A DNA stretch of 64,000 nucleotides from Pyrocephalus nanus (taxonomy: Eukaryota; Chordata; Aves; Passeriformes; Tyrannidae): assembly GCA_038380795.1 (NCBI GenBank), contig CM076259.1, forward strand, positions 24,286,977-24,350,976, given 5' to 3'. Of the stretch, positions 1-10,855 are shown one piece after another. Numbering within the stretch: position 1 is the first letter of the stretch; every line of letters starts with the position of its first letter. A program made the translations under genes and the position numbers. The notes under the pieces were generated by a model. The model worked only from the letters and a program-made list of their open reading frames with translations, was not told the DNA's origin and made no database searches.

Positions 1-1481
1 CTGCACAGGGCAAAAAGACCACAGGAAAAGGTTTTGCCAAGAAAAAAAAATCAAGAAATGAGTCTGTAAACAGAGCTGACCATGGGGGATAAAGATGAAA
101 TGGAAGCAGACTTTTTTACTATCTCAATCAGGGAGAAAAAAAGTGACAAGAACTGACTGAGACGCTGAAAAGTGAGTGATATGCTATTGCCAAGAATAAT
201 GCTCAAAACACTGTAACAGCTGATAGAGGTACTGAGCGTCATGAACCCAGACAGAATAAGACTTCAGAGACATCTCTCGGTTAAAGGAACAAACAACCAA
301 CAAGCAAACCAAAAGCCTTCAGCAACAGAAAAGGGAGCAGCTGTTAGCACAGAGAGCACTAGACTCCATAGGCAACTTTGGAGACTGCCATCAGCGACTC
401 CCAGTGAAAAGGCAGGTGAGCCTCTGCCCTGGAATACAAATGAAGTAGAGTCTGTCCTTACCCTAGCATAGTCAGAGTAAGCACTCACCTTTCTGCATTC
501 TTATCTGGGACAAATTATATGCCTCAAGGACTAAGCCAGAAGGGCCAAAAAAATCCTTTTCACTTCCTGATCCCTCACATCTGTGCAAGAGACAGGGTGA
601 TTGCCCTCCTCTGCTTTCTCATTGTTTCTCTGCTCCAGTATACTTATTTCCAACAGCGTTGTTCAGACTCAAACCAGGGTTCTGGGTTTGTAATTAAAAA
701 AAAACCTCGATCAGACTCCTCCTAGGGAGAATAACATGCAATTTTCTTTTTCCAGGGAACACAAAGCTCTTTTCTAATTCTCCACTTAACTTCCTGGAGA
801 GGTTCAGCCTCCACTTTTTCTTGCCCATATAACCTGCTTGTACAATTGGCTTCAGGCAGAAGCCTTTTAACCTTGCCTGATAAAGGCATCTTGTGTTCCA
901 TTCTCTTCAGGCAGATGGAGAAGAGGACAAACCATTTCCATCAGGCCTACACCATGAAATGTGAAGATACACGGGCAAGCTCAGGTATCTGCATCAGTGC
1001 ACAGCCATGTAGAGAGGCAGTTTTTTGGAGACTGGTCCTGGCTACCTAATCATGCTTGCAGCACAGCACCCAGGAGACTTTTCTTCTTCCAGAACTGCCT
1101 GGCTCAGCTTTGCCTTGGCCATCTCTTCAGGATTCATTGGTGTGTCACACAAACACACCTGCAGCACAAGGGTCTCAAATGATCTACAGCCTCCAGCAAC
1201 CCAGGGCAACACTTAGCACAGACCCAAAAGGAGGTTCCTCAGCTGCTGGTGGATGTATTTTTATTTATTCCTTTATGCATATATACATTGTCATGCATAA
1301 TTAATGTTCCACAGTGTATTTTGACCTTGCCCGTGATTTTCATTTTTCCCGCCACATCTTTATTGCCTTAGCATGTGCCAGTTTATTTCTTACTTTTCTC
1401 CTCACAGTCAACCATTCTCTTTCCTGATCTTTCTCCCCATTCAGTTTAGATGACTCTCCCACCTCTACACAATACAGGCCA
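1..1481. other. No recognised feature
   Basis: This stretch holds only short, overlapping open frames on both strands, up to about 88 codons, with no recognisable domain and no consistent splice context. No repeat family was recognised. The base composition is ordinary vertebrate intergenic sequence, A/T-rich and poor in CpG. Confidence 0.5.
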
Positions 1482-1622
1482 TCCTCCCCTCTCTCTCTTT
1501 CCTCTCTCTCTCCATCTCCCTCCCTCCCTCCCTCCCTTCCTCCCTCCCTCCGTCCCTCCTTTCCTCTCTCCCTCCCTTCTTCCTCATCATTGGCCACCCG
1601 CCCCACCTCCCTCTCCCTCTCC
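1482..1622. repeat. Pyrimidine-rich (CT/TCCC) low-complexity tract
   Basis: About 140 bases are almost entirely C and T. The core is TCCC/TCCT units between about 1518 and 1560, with CT dinucleotide runs on both sides and only a few purine interruptions. The open frames read across it, rich in Pro/Ser/Leu on the plus strand and Arg/Glu/Gly on the minus strand, follow from the composition and are not genes. Confidence 0.85.
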
Positions 1623-2890
1623 TGTCAGCAAAGCGGTTTATCGGTAGTTGCAGTCTCATCTATCAGTCCAATTCATCTTTCCCTGCAGCCTTTGGAGGGA
1701 GAGTGAGAGGAAAAACCACAAGCTGCCTTCCTAAAGAAACCAGTGGCAGCCACGGGCATTAATATGAGAAGCTTGGGAAGGTGTCGTTTTTCACTCAAGC
1801 TGACATTTAAGCTGTTTCATAAATATGAAATCAAACCAAGGGCCCAGATGGGCCCCCACCCCCTCCTCTTTTGACTAAGAGCAGTTGTGATACTCTCTTC
1901 ACCAGCTTAAAAAAGGGGATGACAAGAGCAAATCCCTGGGGAATGAAGAATAGAAGGAGCAACTGTTCTCAGTGATGGCACCTGTGATGTTTACACTAGT
2001 TTCAGCAAAGAGCCACCAACCAGCACAGGAGAGCTATCAGTCACTATTGGTAGTGGCAGGTTTTCTGAGGTGGGATTTTCCTCTGAGTGCACAAGGCAAT
2101 GGGGTGAATATTTTCCCTGCTATCCCCACAAGGGATGGTAGATATCTTTCCATCAACAGCTCTCTTATCACCATAACTGTTTCACACATACACAGAGCCT
2201 GATTTCATGAGAGAATGAAGTATAAATCTCTGTTTCTGATCCTCTTTAAAAATCTGGCCTGCTTACAACACCCCAGTCCCTATGCAACCTGTAGTGCCAT
2301 CACAGGTGTGCAACACCTCAAGTACTGCACATCACAGGGAACCAGCACAGTTTTTAGGAGAATTTACTGGACCAGATAGAAGGGCTGCAACCTCACTCTT
2401 CCTTGCACTCCTGTTAGGAAGCAATTCCTTTCACAGCTAGGATGAGGAAGAGGTATCATTGGTACCTGTTAATAATCACAGATCCCAGGAGCAGAGGAAA
2501 GAATGTAGATCCAGTTGCCTCTTTCTCTTTGTATAAGGAAGGTCTCTGAGTTTGTCTGTGGTGTCTGCTTCATTGTGCTCACCCTGCTGGCACTGCTGCA
2601 GACCACTGTCCACCCCACTGTCCCACTGTCCCTGCAAATCTGGACTGTACATGCAGGCAAAGGGAGAGAGCCAGAGCCCCAGGAAAGAAGACATGGATAT
2701 GACACCTTTATATATGCTGCTAGATATTACTGGCAGTGATACAGCTATTTGGGACACAGACATTAATTACAGCTACTCTGAAACTGCTTGCCAGCCTATA
2801 TAGGATGTGATAGGAGAAAGTGACCTCCTGAGGAACTGAGCTCTGCCTCTTGGTTTCACCCATGTCATATGGTCTCATCCCTCAACACAG
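1623..2890. other. Unannotated; no gene or repeat recognised
   Basis: Nothing definite is visible. Around 1745-1870 the sequence is non-repetitive and mixes TAAT and A/T-rich cores with a short G/C block (GGGCCCAGATGGGCCC near 1839-1854), which could be old regulatory DNA. That is only an impression from texture. The remaining open frames are short and overlap on opposite strands. Confidence 0.35.
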
Positions 2891-4570
2891 ATTGCTCATA
2901 GCACCTTACACTGTCTGCCCTTACCATAACCCTTGAAAAACTATGGTCAGTCTACTCTCCTCTGGTGACCCAAAACCATCTAATTCCCAGTACAGGTTTA
3001 GCTGACCACTTTTGTGAGAACAGTGAACTTCAATTAAAGTAGCTTTTCCCCTTCCCTTGTGCTTGACCCAATTATGTGTTTACAGAGAGTAATTTTGTCC
3101 CCCAGTCTCCATTCATCTAGATTGAACAGAGCAGGCTCATTTCCTCTGATATGATGGGCTTGCTGTTCTCCTCATCATACAGGTTTTCCATGTTGGCATT
3201 TGCTCCAGTTTTAATTCTCTCTTGAAAACGGTTGGCAAGAATGACCCTGGCTGTTCCAGGTGATGTCTACATCTCCTTCATACAACCACCATGGTACTCC
3301 ACTGTTTCTGGCATGTGCTCCTTCCATCACAACACATCCTCATACTCCAGTTGTGAGCTCATAGCTGTACTGTGATTGACTGCTACAAGCAAGCCTGTCT
3401 TCTGTTTTTTTGTTTCAAGCTAATAAGCTTTCAGTGTATGGGTGAAACTCTCGCTTACAGTGCCCAAATCTAAATCTGTGGTTCTGCATTTCGTGCTTCT
3501 GCATTTCCTCACAATCCTGTTAGCCCAATCTCCACAAAACTTTGTGTGATATTTTGGTGATCCTAAGCAATGCTAAGATATTTTGGCGATCCTAAGTGAT
3601 GTTGCCTGTTAATCCACTCCTAATTTTAGGCCAAAAGTTATCATCAAAAATATTTTTCCCAAGACCAAAGCTTAAGAACTTACCTAGTAACCTCCTTCCA
3701 GCACAGCTGCCTCCTTCCCTTCTTTCACCAGTTCCTTACTCACCTCACAATTCTTGTACTAATCCTCATCTTCTCTCATTTAACTAATAATTTCCCAGGT
3801 GGCACCATACCAAATTTTAATGAAGTACAGATAGAGAAGATCTACTACTTTTCCCTTGTCTAGAACATCAGTTACCTTATCAAAGACAGATATCGAGTTA
3901 GTCTGGCACAATCTCTTTTTGATAATGGCATATTGCACTATATCCCATTTTCTATTCCATGTCTTCAATTATTCTTTCTGACATAATTTGCTCTGAATCC
4001 ATCTATGCCCTTGAGGCCAAAATAACAAGCCCAGAGCTGCCTAGATTGCTCTCCCTCACTTTCTTAAATATGGGTACCACATTTGCTATTATCCAGGTAG
4101 AGGAACCCCCAGTGATTGCACAGATTTATTAAAAATCCCATCTACCACACCTGTGATTTAATGGGCTTGTTCTTTTAGCATGCTGGGGATGGTGGTTTCC
4201 TGACCTCCCTGGTTTGAGCACAGTAAGCTCTCTGAATTACTTCCATTCTGCATGCAATCATTGGCCTTTCAGTACACTTATTCCCATTAGTCCACCTGAC
4301 TTTGCCCCCACACTCTAAATTTCTGCTCTTAGGGGCAAAGTAGCCCCCTAGTTTAGAACTGTGTAAATTTTTCTTGCTACATGTAGAGGCTCTACTTCTT
4401 TTTTCATTTACAGTGTTAAGGATCATTCTGTTGTTTCGTTTCCTTTGCAGGAACTAACTCAGTTTGACTTCTGGCAATACTCACTTCATCCCTGCACTTT
4501 CTGACCTCCCAAGACATACCTTTCTTTGTTGCTTAATCCCCTTTCCAAGGCTGCCTTGATGTGCAGGTGG
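2890..4570 (-). mobile_element. Ancient CR1/L3-type LINE fragment, antisense (copy 1)
   Basis: Read on the plus strand, this region follows the order expected of the reverse complement of an old amniote CR1/L3-like LINE. It carries degraded blocks that I recognise from that family, with the clearest stretch between about 3720 and 4160. That stretch includes the segment around a TCAAAGA-containing block near 3880 and the block near 4070-4090 that reads as a degraded TTAAATATGGGTACCA. All frames are broken by stops and indels, so no protein can be made. Both ends are vague: the 2890-3400 part and everything after about 4330 are weaker matches. The second copy begins about 1 kb downstream in the same orientation. 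Recognition is by eye and no alignment was run. Confidence 0.6.
3548..3605. repeat. Direct 29-bp tandem duplication (two copies)
   Basis: Two adjacent 29-base units, at 3548-3576 and 3577-3605, both begin GATATTTTGG and share GATCCTAAG at the same offset. They differ mainly in the last third. The duplication sits inside the old LINE copy 1 and probably arose by slippage after insertion. Confidence 0.8.
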
Positions 4571-5540
4571 ACTAGGTGGTTATCAAGTACAGTGGACTGC
4601 TGGGGGGGTAATAAAAAGTCCATAGACCTATGGCTTTCTTGGCTTATGCCAAGCACTGCAGAGCTAGCCTTGCTGTGACTGCCAACACGAACAGGTCAGG
4701 ATGGCTGCTACTGCTGCAGGAGTATGTCCTCTAAACAATGGGAACTGCTACTCCTACCCTCTGCTCCTCTGGACGGCAGTCAGATAAGAAAGTTAGATCT
4801 TTTCTCTCAGATCCCCCTCCTAGTTGTGATCCCTCAACTCTTTGCTCCCCCCTCCCAAAGGCAGGAATCCCCCTTTCACACATGCCACCACAAGCAGTGG
4901 CCCAAGAGGCGTAGATGGGTGTCTGCTTTGGGTTCAGAGCAGAAACACAGCACTTCTTTAGCTCCTTGGAGGTGGGGAGAAATAGAACGAGAGCTCCATT
5001 TTGAGGTGACAGTGGCTGAGTGATTGACAGTATTGAATGGTGAAGGGAGAGAGGAAGACTCCTTTCCCTAATTACAATTCCCTGAAAATACTCACAACTT
5101 TGCATCTTTCCAGCTCCTCTTGTCTTCACTCACTTCACATCTGCTCTGCACTGCCACCACAAATGATTTCTTTGATCTTTGTGTTTAGGGATGGCAGCAT
5201 TTAAAAATTTGTTAATACTGTAGACAGTGTGCTGCTTCTGCCCTCCTCTGTTCCTTCTAGGTTGTCTGTTTGTGGCTGAGACATTTTTAAAGTTAAGCTT
5301 TTAAAAACAGTTACTCATTCATGTCCTCCAAGTTTGCTCTCTTTTCCTAGGATGCAAACTACAAATTGTTTTTGCAATACTCACTAAAATATATTATGCC
5401 ACTTCTCTTCCTTTAAAGTCTACAAGTTCCCAAGTCCAGTTGACTTACTGATTTCTTTGCTTGCACAAAATTTGCCCCTTGGGAACAAAAGGAAACTCAC
5501 AGTTATGATTCATTCCTATTTATCCAGACACTCAGTTTGA
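4571..5540. other. Unannotated spacer between two LINE copies
   Basis: No gene is recognised. Opposite-strand open frames of 99 and 132 codons overlap at 4724-5129. Neither has a recognisable domain, and their overlap argues against either being real. The stretch may contain further decayed LINE sequence that I cannot identify. Confidence 0.4.
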
Positions 5541-7130
5541 ACCAAAACATATAGCTGCAGGACTTGAAGGGACCTTGAGAGCTCACACAGTCCATCTCTG
5601 CCCCAAGTGATGATCAGCTGTCCAGACCTCCATCACTCCTGACAGGCAGGTGTTTAACCTGCTCTTTTAAACCTCCACTGGCAAAGCCTCCATAACCTCC
5701 CCAAGCAATCTGTTCTTTGTATTACTCTCCCTCACCTCAAAAAGTGTTCCCCAATGTCTCATCTGAATCTCTTTTCCTGCAATTTAAAACCATTATTGCT
5801 TGTCCTTTCTACCATGGATGCAAAGAAAAGGTTATTTTCTTCATGGCAACTTCCTCCTTCCTCATAAACCATCTGAGACCTCTCTTCCCAGGTTAAGCAG
5901 CTCCCAGCTCATTCAATCTTTGCTCACTCTTTGTGGTTTCTACATCTCTAAGCATTCCTGGTTTTGTCTTCTGGACTATGCCAGGAAACTTGCATCTCTC
6001 TTAAAATGTAGCACCCAAAACTTGATGCAGTTGAGGCTAAAAGATTACTTCACATATCTTAAACACGACGCTCCTGTTTATATATCCCAGCATGTTTGCT
6101 TTCTTTGCAACAGGTGATTTACTGTGATTGACTCACAGGCAACTTGTGATCCACTGTAGTGTTCTATATACTTCTCAACAAAACTTTACCCAGCTGCTGC
6201 TGTTTCTTGCTGGTACAATCAATAGCTCCTCAGCACCTTGTACTCATGTTTACTGATTTGCATCCCTTCCTTTTTTTCAGATTATTTCCGCAATCCATCT
6301 AGAAAATTTTGAATTTGAATCCTGTCCTCTCTACAATGTGCATGATTTTCAACAGGGTATTCTATAATTTATTAAGGGCATGCATTACTCCATTACCTAA
6401 GTCATCAGTGACCATGGTACCCAACTTGATGCATCCTTCTAGTCACTCAGTGAATCACTGAGAACTGTTTTACAAGTGCATTTTTCCAAACAGTTTCGAA
6501 TCCACAATTTTATCCAGGCTGCATTGCTCTAGCCTGCTAATGGAAGTCTCACATGAGACAGTGTCAAAACCTAACAAGTCAAGATGCTTTGTCGTTATCT
6601 ACAAGGCTTGTTACCTGTCAGAGTAGGAAATCAGGTTGGCTTTATACAATTTGTTCCTGACAAAATCAAATTGCCTGTTATTTACCATGTTGCTATCCAA
6701 CTCATGATCAATCTATTGTTAGGTCCCACATAAAGCTCTCCTGTAAAATTCTCTCCGCTAACTGAAATCAAGGATACAATAGCAGCACTTTTGATGAGGC
6801 TCCGTGATTATTTGGTGATGAAGCCTTTTAGCTATCACATTCAAGAACAACCAGGCCCTACTTTTATTAATAGCACTTATTTTACAATCTACATTTTAGA
6901 AAATACAGGCTTCTAAACTGACTCAAGTCCCAGTTATATTTCTCTCTCTTTCATACATGCTCAAGTGCTTCATGGTCCAATGAGCTAGAGCAGACATCCA
7001 GGGGTAACATTTTTTCAGTTCCTTCCCAATGCGATTTTGACCCAAGTAAATTAACCTTTAGCTTTGCTACTACTTATTTGCCCATCACACTATCAATGGG
7101 CATAATCATAGTTAACTTCATTTTTGTTTC
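5541..7130 (-). mobile_element. Ancient CR1/L3-type LINE fragment, antisense (copy 2)
   Basis: The plus strand starts near 5550 with degraded 3'-end-like sequence (GGACTTGAAGGGACCTTGAG). It continues through antisense reverse-transcriptase C-terminal sequence near 5600-5930, then through blocks typical of the old amniote CR1/L3 family at about 5990-6140, 6290-6330 and 6500-6720. The segment 6530-6690 is homologous in position to about 3760-3930 of copy 1, so these are two separate insertions and not one split element. Coding frames are thoroughly broken. Weaker similarity may continue to about 7560. The age looks great: many indels and no intact end. The identification rests on recalled family patterns only. 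Confidence 0.65.
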
Positions 7131-8927
7131 TGTCTTTCCTGAAAACAATATACCCTTCAATACCTCTGTTCCAGTCACGACTGTCTCTCTAACATGGTTT
7201 TGTAATAACCAGTTAATAACACAGGTGTTTTGCTGTTTCTCATATTCCTTGGACTAACATTATTGCACCTTGGCATGTCAGTCTAATCTTGCCCATTTTT
7301 CTAGCTAAACTGTGTACAAGTGTTCCTCAAACAGTATCACTAGTTTTACTACTGTTCTAGTCAACATTTGTGTTCTCATTTTCTTTGCCTTTTTGTTTCA
7401 CTCCTTGCTATACGTCCACCTATTGCTATATATTCTCTTATCAATATTGCTCTTCCTGTGCATTAAACAAAAAAGCATAGAGACAAATATGGTACAAGAC
7501 TTTTTCAAACTTTCACTCTGTTTCCTCGGCTAAGGTCTCATTATTAATTGTGCTACATTAATGCCAGAAATCAGTCTCGCAGGCGTTCAGGAACCATTTC
7601 TCCCTGGAGGATAGCTCTTCTTTAGGGAATGCCTCTCAGTGGTTGTGCTTTCTGAAAACCTGCTCAATGATATGAGCCCCGTGACTCTTACTGCCTCTGT
7701 GCAAGCATGAAATCCCACCATAGTTCAACTGAGCTTCACTTACTGATCTTTATTGTTTTCTTACATTCCTTATCACGGCACAGGTATTTTTAACCTTCTC
7801 TGGTAGGATTCTGGCAGTAACACTTGTCCCACCATGAAGGTCAGCTACCAGATTTCTTCACAGGATGGTCCTTAGGTTCAAAAATCTTCATGGTGGAATT
7901 CACCACTAGATGTAAAAGGAAACGATATATTCATTAAGACAAAACAAGGCCATCAGTCCGTGGCTGTGGAAGCACACACAACACCATATGAAGGCCAAAC
8001 TTTCAAAGGTAAGCAAGTTTTCAAGGTGAGCAACAATCTGTTCCACAGCCCAGGTGGATGCCTTGTATAAGCAGTCATTCTATCAAGTACAGAGCAAGGT
8101 AGGATAAAGGTGAAGGCCTAGACTGTCTCCGATGAATGAGAGGATCTATGCTATGGATGCTTCTTTATTCTGTCCCTGTAGCCTTCTCTGATAGGTGCAT
8201 GACTGAGAAATTTATGCTGTTTCAGACATCACTTAGAAAACAAAACAAGCCTTTGGGATTCATGGCAGTGTGCCTTTATTATTTTCTGATTCTTCTGCTG
8301 TGTGTCTTCCTGTTTATTCCCACATTCCTCTGGGAATGACCCTTATCTTTCCTCCATATCCTCAACTATGTACATCATCTTTTATTTTCCCCTCCCTTCC
8401 CCTTCCCTTCCCTCCTCACTGACTGTCTTGCTACTCCATCCTCTGCCTCTTTCTCTGTTGCAATCTCTACTCCAGAAAGCCTGTTTCCATTCAATTTCTT
8501 CTCCATCAGCCAGACTCTTCCTCTGCACATACCCTCACTGAGCTGACACTCAAGATCCTTCCATTCAACTGGGATCACAGATCTGGAAAACTGCCATATA
8601 ACCACATCTAACCCTTATGGAGAAATCTTCACTGAACAGAAGTGAAACCCAGAGGTAACAAGGAAAGTGGTCTGGAGAGGTCTGTGATCATGTGGAGAGC
8701 TAATTATGGAGTCACCTGAAGAGCTCTTCCAAAAGCCTGGAGATTTAGGACATCAGTAAGTTTTAAGAGCAGTTATAAATATCCCTGAAAGGAAATTAAA
8801 GGAGAACTTTTCTTTCAAAATCCCTGGTTTCATAGATTATTAGGAGAAAACATTATTACAATTCAGGGAAAAATGACACAAGATCTCTTGAAATGTAGTT
8901 TCACCTATAGTACCTGGAACATGATAT
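7131..8927. other. Unannotated; possible continuation of decayed LINE
   Basis: No gene is recognised. From 7131 to about 7900 the sequence is T-rich and could be more of the antisense LINE, but I cannot fix an end. A short C/T tract lies at about 8386-8416. From 8600 to 8927 the sequence is plain A/T-rich DNA leading into the microsatellite. Confidence 0.35.
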
Positions 8928-10855
8928 GAAGAAGAAAAAAAGAAAAAAGGAAAGAAAAGGAAGGAAGGAAGGAAGGAAGGAAGGAAGGAAGGAAGGAAGG
9001 AAGGAAGGAAGGAAGGAAGGAAGGAAGGAAGGAAGGAAGGAAGGAAGGAAGGAAGGAAGGAAGGAAGGAAGGAAGGAAGGAAGGAAGGAAGGAAGGAAGG
9101 AAGGAAGGAAGGAAGGAAGGAAGGAAGGAAGGAAGGAAGGAAGGAAGGAAGGAAGGAAGGAAGGAAGGAAGGAAGGAAGGAAGGAAGGAAGGAAGGAAGG
9201 AAGGAAGGAAGGAAGGAAGGAAGGAAGGAAGGAAGGAAGGAAGGAAGGAAGGAAGGAAGGAAGGAAGGAAGGAAGGAAGGAAGGAAGGAAGGAAGGAAGG
9301 AAGGAAGGAAGGAAGGAAGGAAGGAAGGAAGGAAGGAAGGAAGGAAGGAAGGAAGGAAGGAAGGAAGGAAGGAAGGAAGGAAGGAAGGAAGGAAGGAAGG
9401 AAGGAAGGAAGGAAGGAAGGAAGGAAGGAAGGAAGGAAGGAAGGAAGGAAGGAAGGAAGGAAGGAAGGAAGGAAGGAAGGAAGGAAGGAAGGAAGGAAGG
9501 AAGGAAGGAAGGAAGGAAGGAAGGAAGGAAGGAAGGAAGGAAGAAGGAAGGAAGGAAGGAAGGAAGGAAGGAAGGAAGGAAGGAAGGAAGGAAGGAAGGA
9601 AGGAAGGAAGGAAGGAAGGAAGGAAGGAAGGAAGGAAGGAAGGAAGGAAGGAAGGAAGGAAGGAAGGAAGGAAGGAAGGAAGGAAGGAAGGAAGGAAGGA
9701 AGGAAGGAAGGAAGGAAGGAAGGAAGGAAGGAAGGAAGGAAGGAAGGAAGGAAGGAAGGAAGGAAAGGAAGGAAGGAAGAAGGAAGGAAGGAAGGAAGGA
9801 AGGAAGGAAGGAAGGAAGGAAGGAAGGAAGGAAGGAAGGAAGGAAGGAAGGAAGGAAGGAAGGAAGGAAGGAAGGAAGGAAGGAAGGAAGGAAGGAAGGA
9901 AGGAAGGAAGGAAGGAAGGAAGGAAGGAAGGAAGGAAGGAAGGAAGGAAGGAAGGAAGGAAGGAAGGAAGGAAGGAAGGAAGGAAGGAAGGAAGGAAGGA
10001 AGGAAGGAAGGAAGGAAGGAAGGAAGGAAGGAAGGAAGGAAGGAAGGAAGGAAGGAAGGAAGGAAGGAAGGAAGGAAGGAAGGAAGGAAGGAAGGAAGGA
10101 AGGAAGGAAGGAAGGAAGGAAGGAAGGAAGAAGGAAGGAAGGAAGGAAGGAAGGAAGGAAGGAAGGAAGGAAGGAAGGAAGGAAGGAAGGAAGGAAGGAA
10201 GGAAGGAAGGAAGGAAGGAAGGAAGGAAGGAAGGAAGGAAGGAAGGAAGGAAGGAAGGAAGGAAGGAAGGAAGGAAGGAAGGAAGGAAGGAAGGAAGGAA
10301 GGAAGGAAGGAAGGAAGGAAGGAAGGAAGGAAGGAAGGAAGGAAGGAAGGAAGGAAGGAAGGAAGGAAGGAAGGAAGGAAGGAAGGAAGGAAGGAAGGAA
10401 GGAAGGAAGGAAGGAAGGAAGGAAGGAAGGAAGGAAGGAAGGAAGGAAGGAAGGAAGGAAGGAAGGAAGGAAGGAAGGAAGGAAGGAAGGAAGGAAGGAA
10501 GGAAGGAAGGAAGGAAGGAAGGAAGGAAGGAAGGAAGGAAGGAAGGAAGGAAGGAAGGAAGGAAGGAAGGAAGGAAGGAAGGAAGGAAGGAAGGAAGGAA
10601 GGAAGGAAGGAAGGAAGGAAGGAAGGAAGGAAGGAAGGAAGGAAGGAAGGAAGGAAGGAAGGAAGGAAGGAAGGAAGGAAGGAAGGAAGGAAGGAAGGAA
10701 GGAAGGAAGGAAGGAAGGAAGGAAGGAAGGAAGGAAGGAAGGAAGGAAGGAAGGAAGGAAGGAAGGAAGGAAGGAAGGAAGGAAGGAAGGAAGGAAGGAA
10801 GGAAGGAAGGAAGGAAGGAAGGAAGGAAGGAAGGAAGGAAGGAAAGAAAGAGAAA
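8928..10855 (+). repeat. Giant AAGG/GGAA tetranucleotide microsatellite in a homopurine run
   Basis: Every base of the plus strand from 8928 to 10855 is A or G (1,928 nt). Within it, 8957-10842 is a nearly perfect AAGG array of 469 units in five pure blocks: 146 units (8957-9540), 55 (9544-9763), 3 (9765-9776), 87 (9780-10127) and 178 (10131-10842). The blocks are separated only by one-base events: loss of a G at 9541-9543, 9777-9779 and 10128-10130, and gain of an A at 9764. There is no base substitution in the array. The repeat has no stop in any frame, which is why long frames of Lys-Glu-Gly-Arg or Leu-Pro-Ser-Phe repeats appear on both strands; these are artefacts. GGAA is the ETS-factor core, and a homopurine mirror-repeat of this length can in principle form triplex DNA. 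True length may differ, since such arrays are hard to assemble. Confidence 0.98.

Noticed and set aside
1340..1659. Arg/Glu/Gly-rich and Pro/Leu-rich frames on opposite strands
   Set aside because: Translation of a pyrimidine-rich low-complexity tract; composition explains them.
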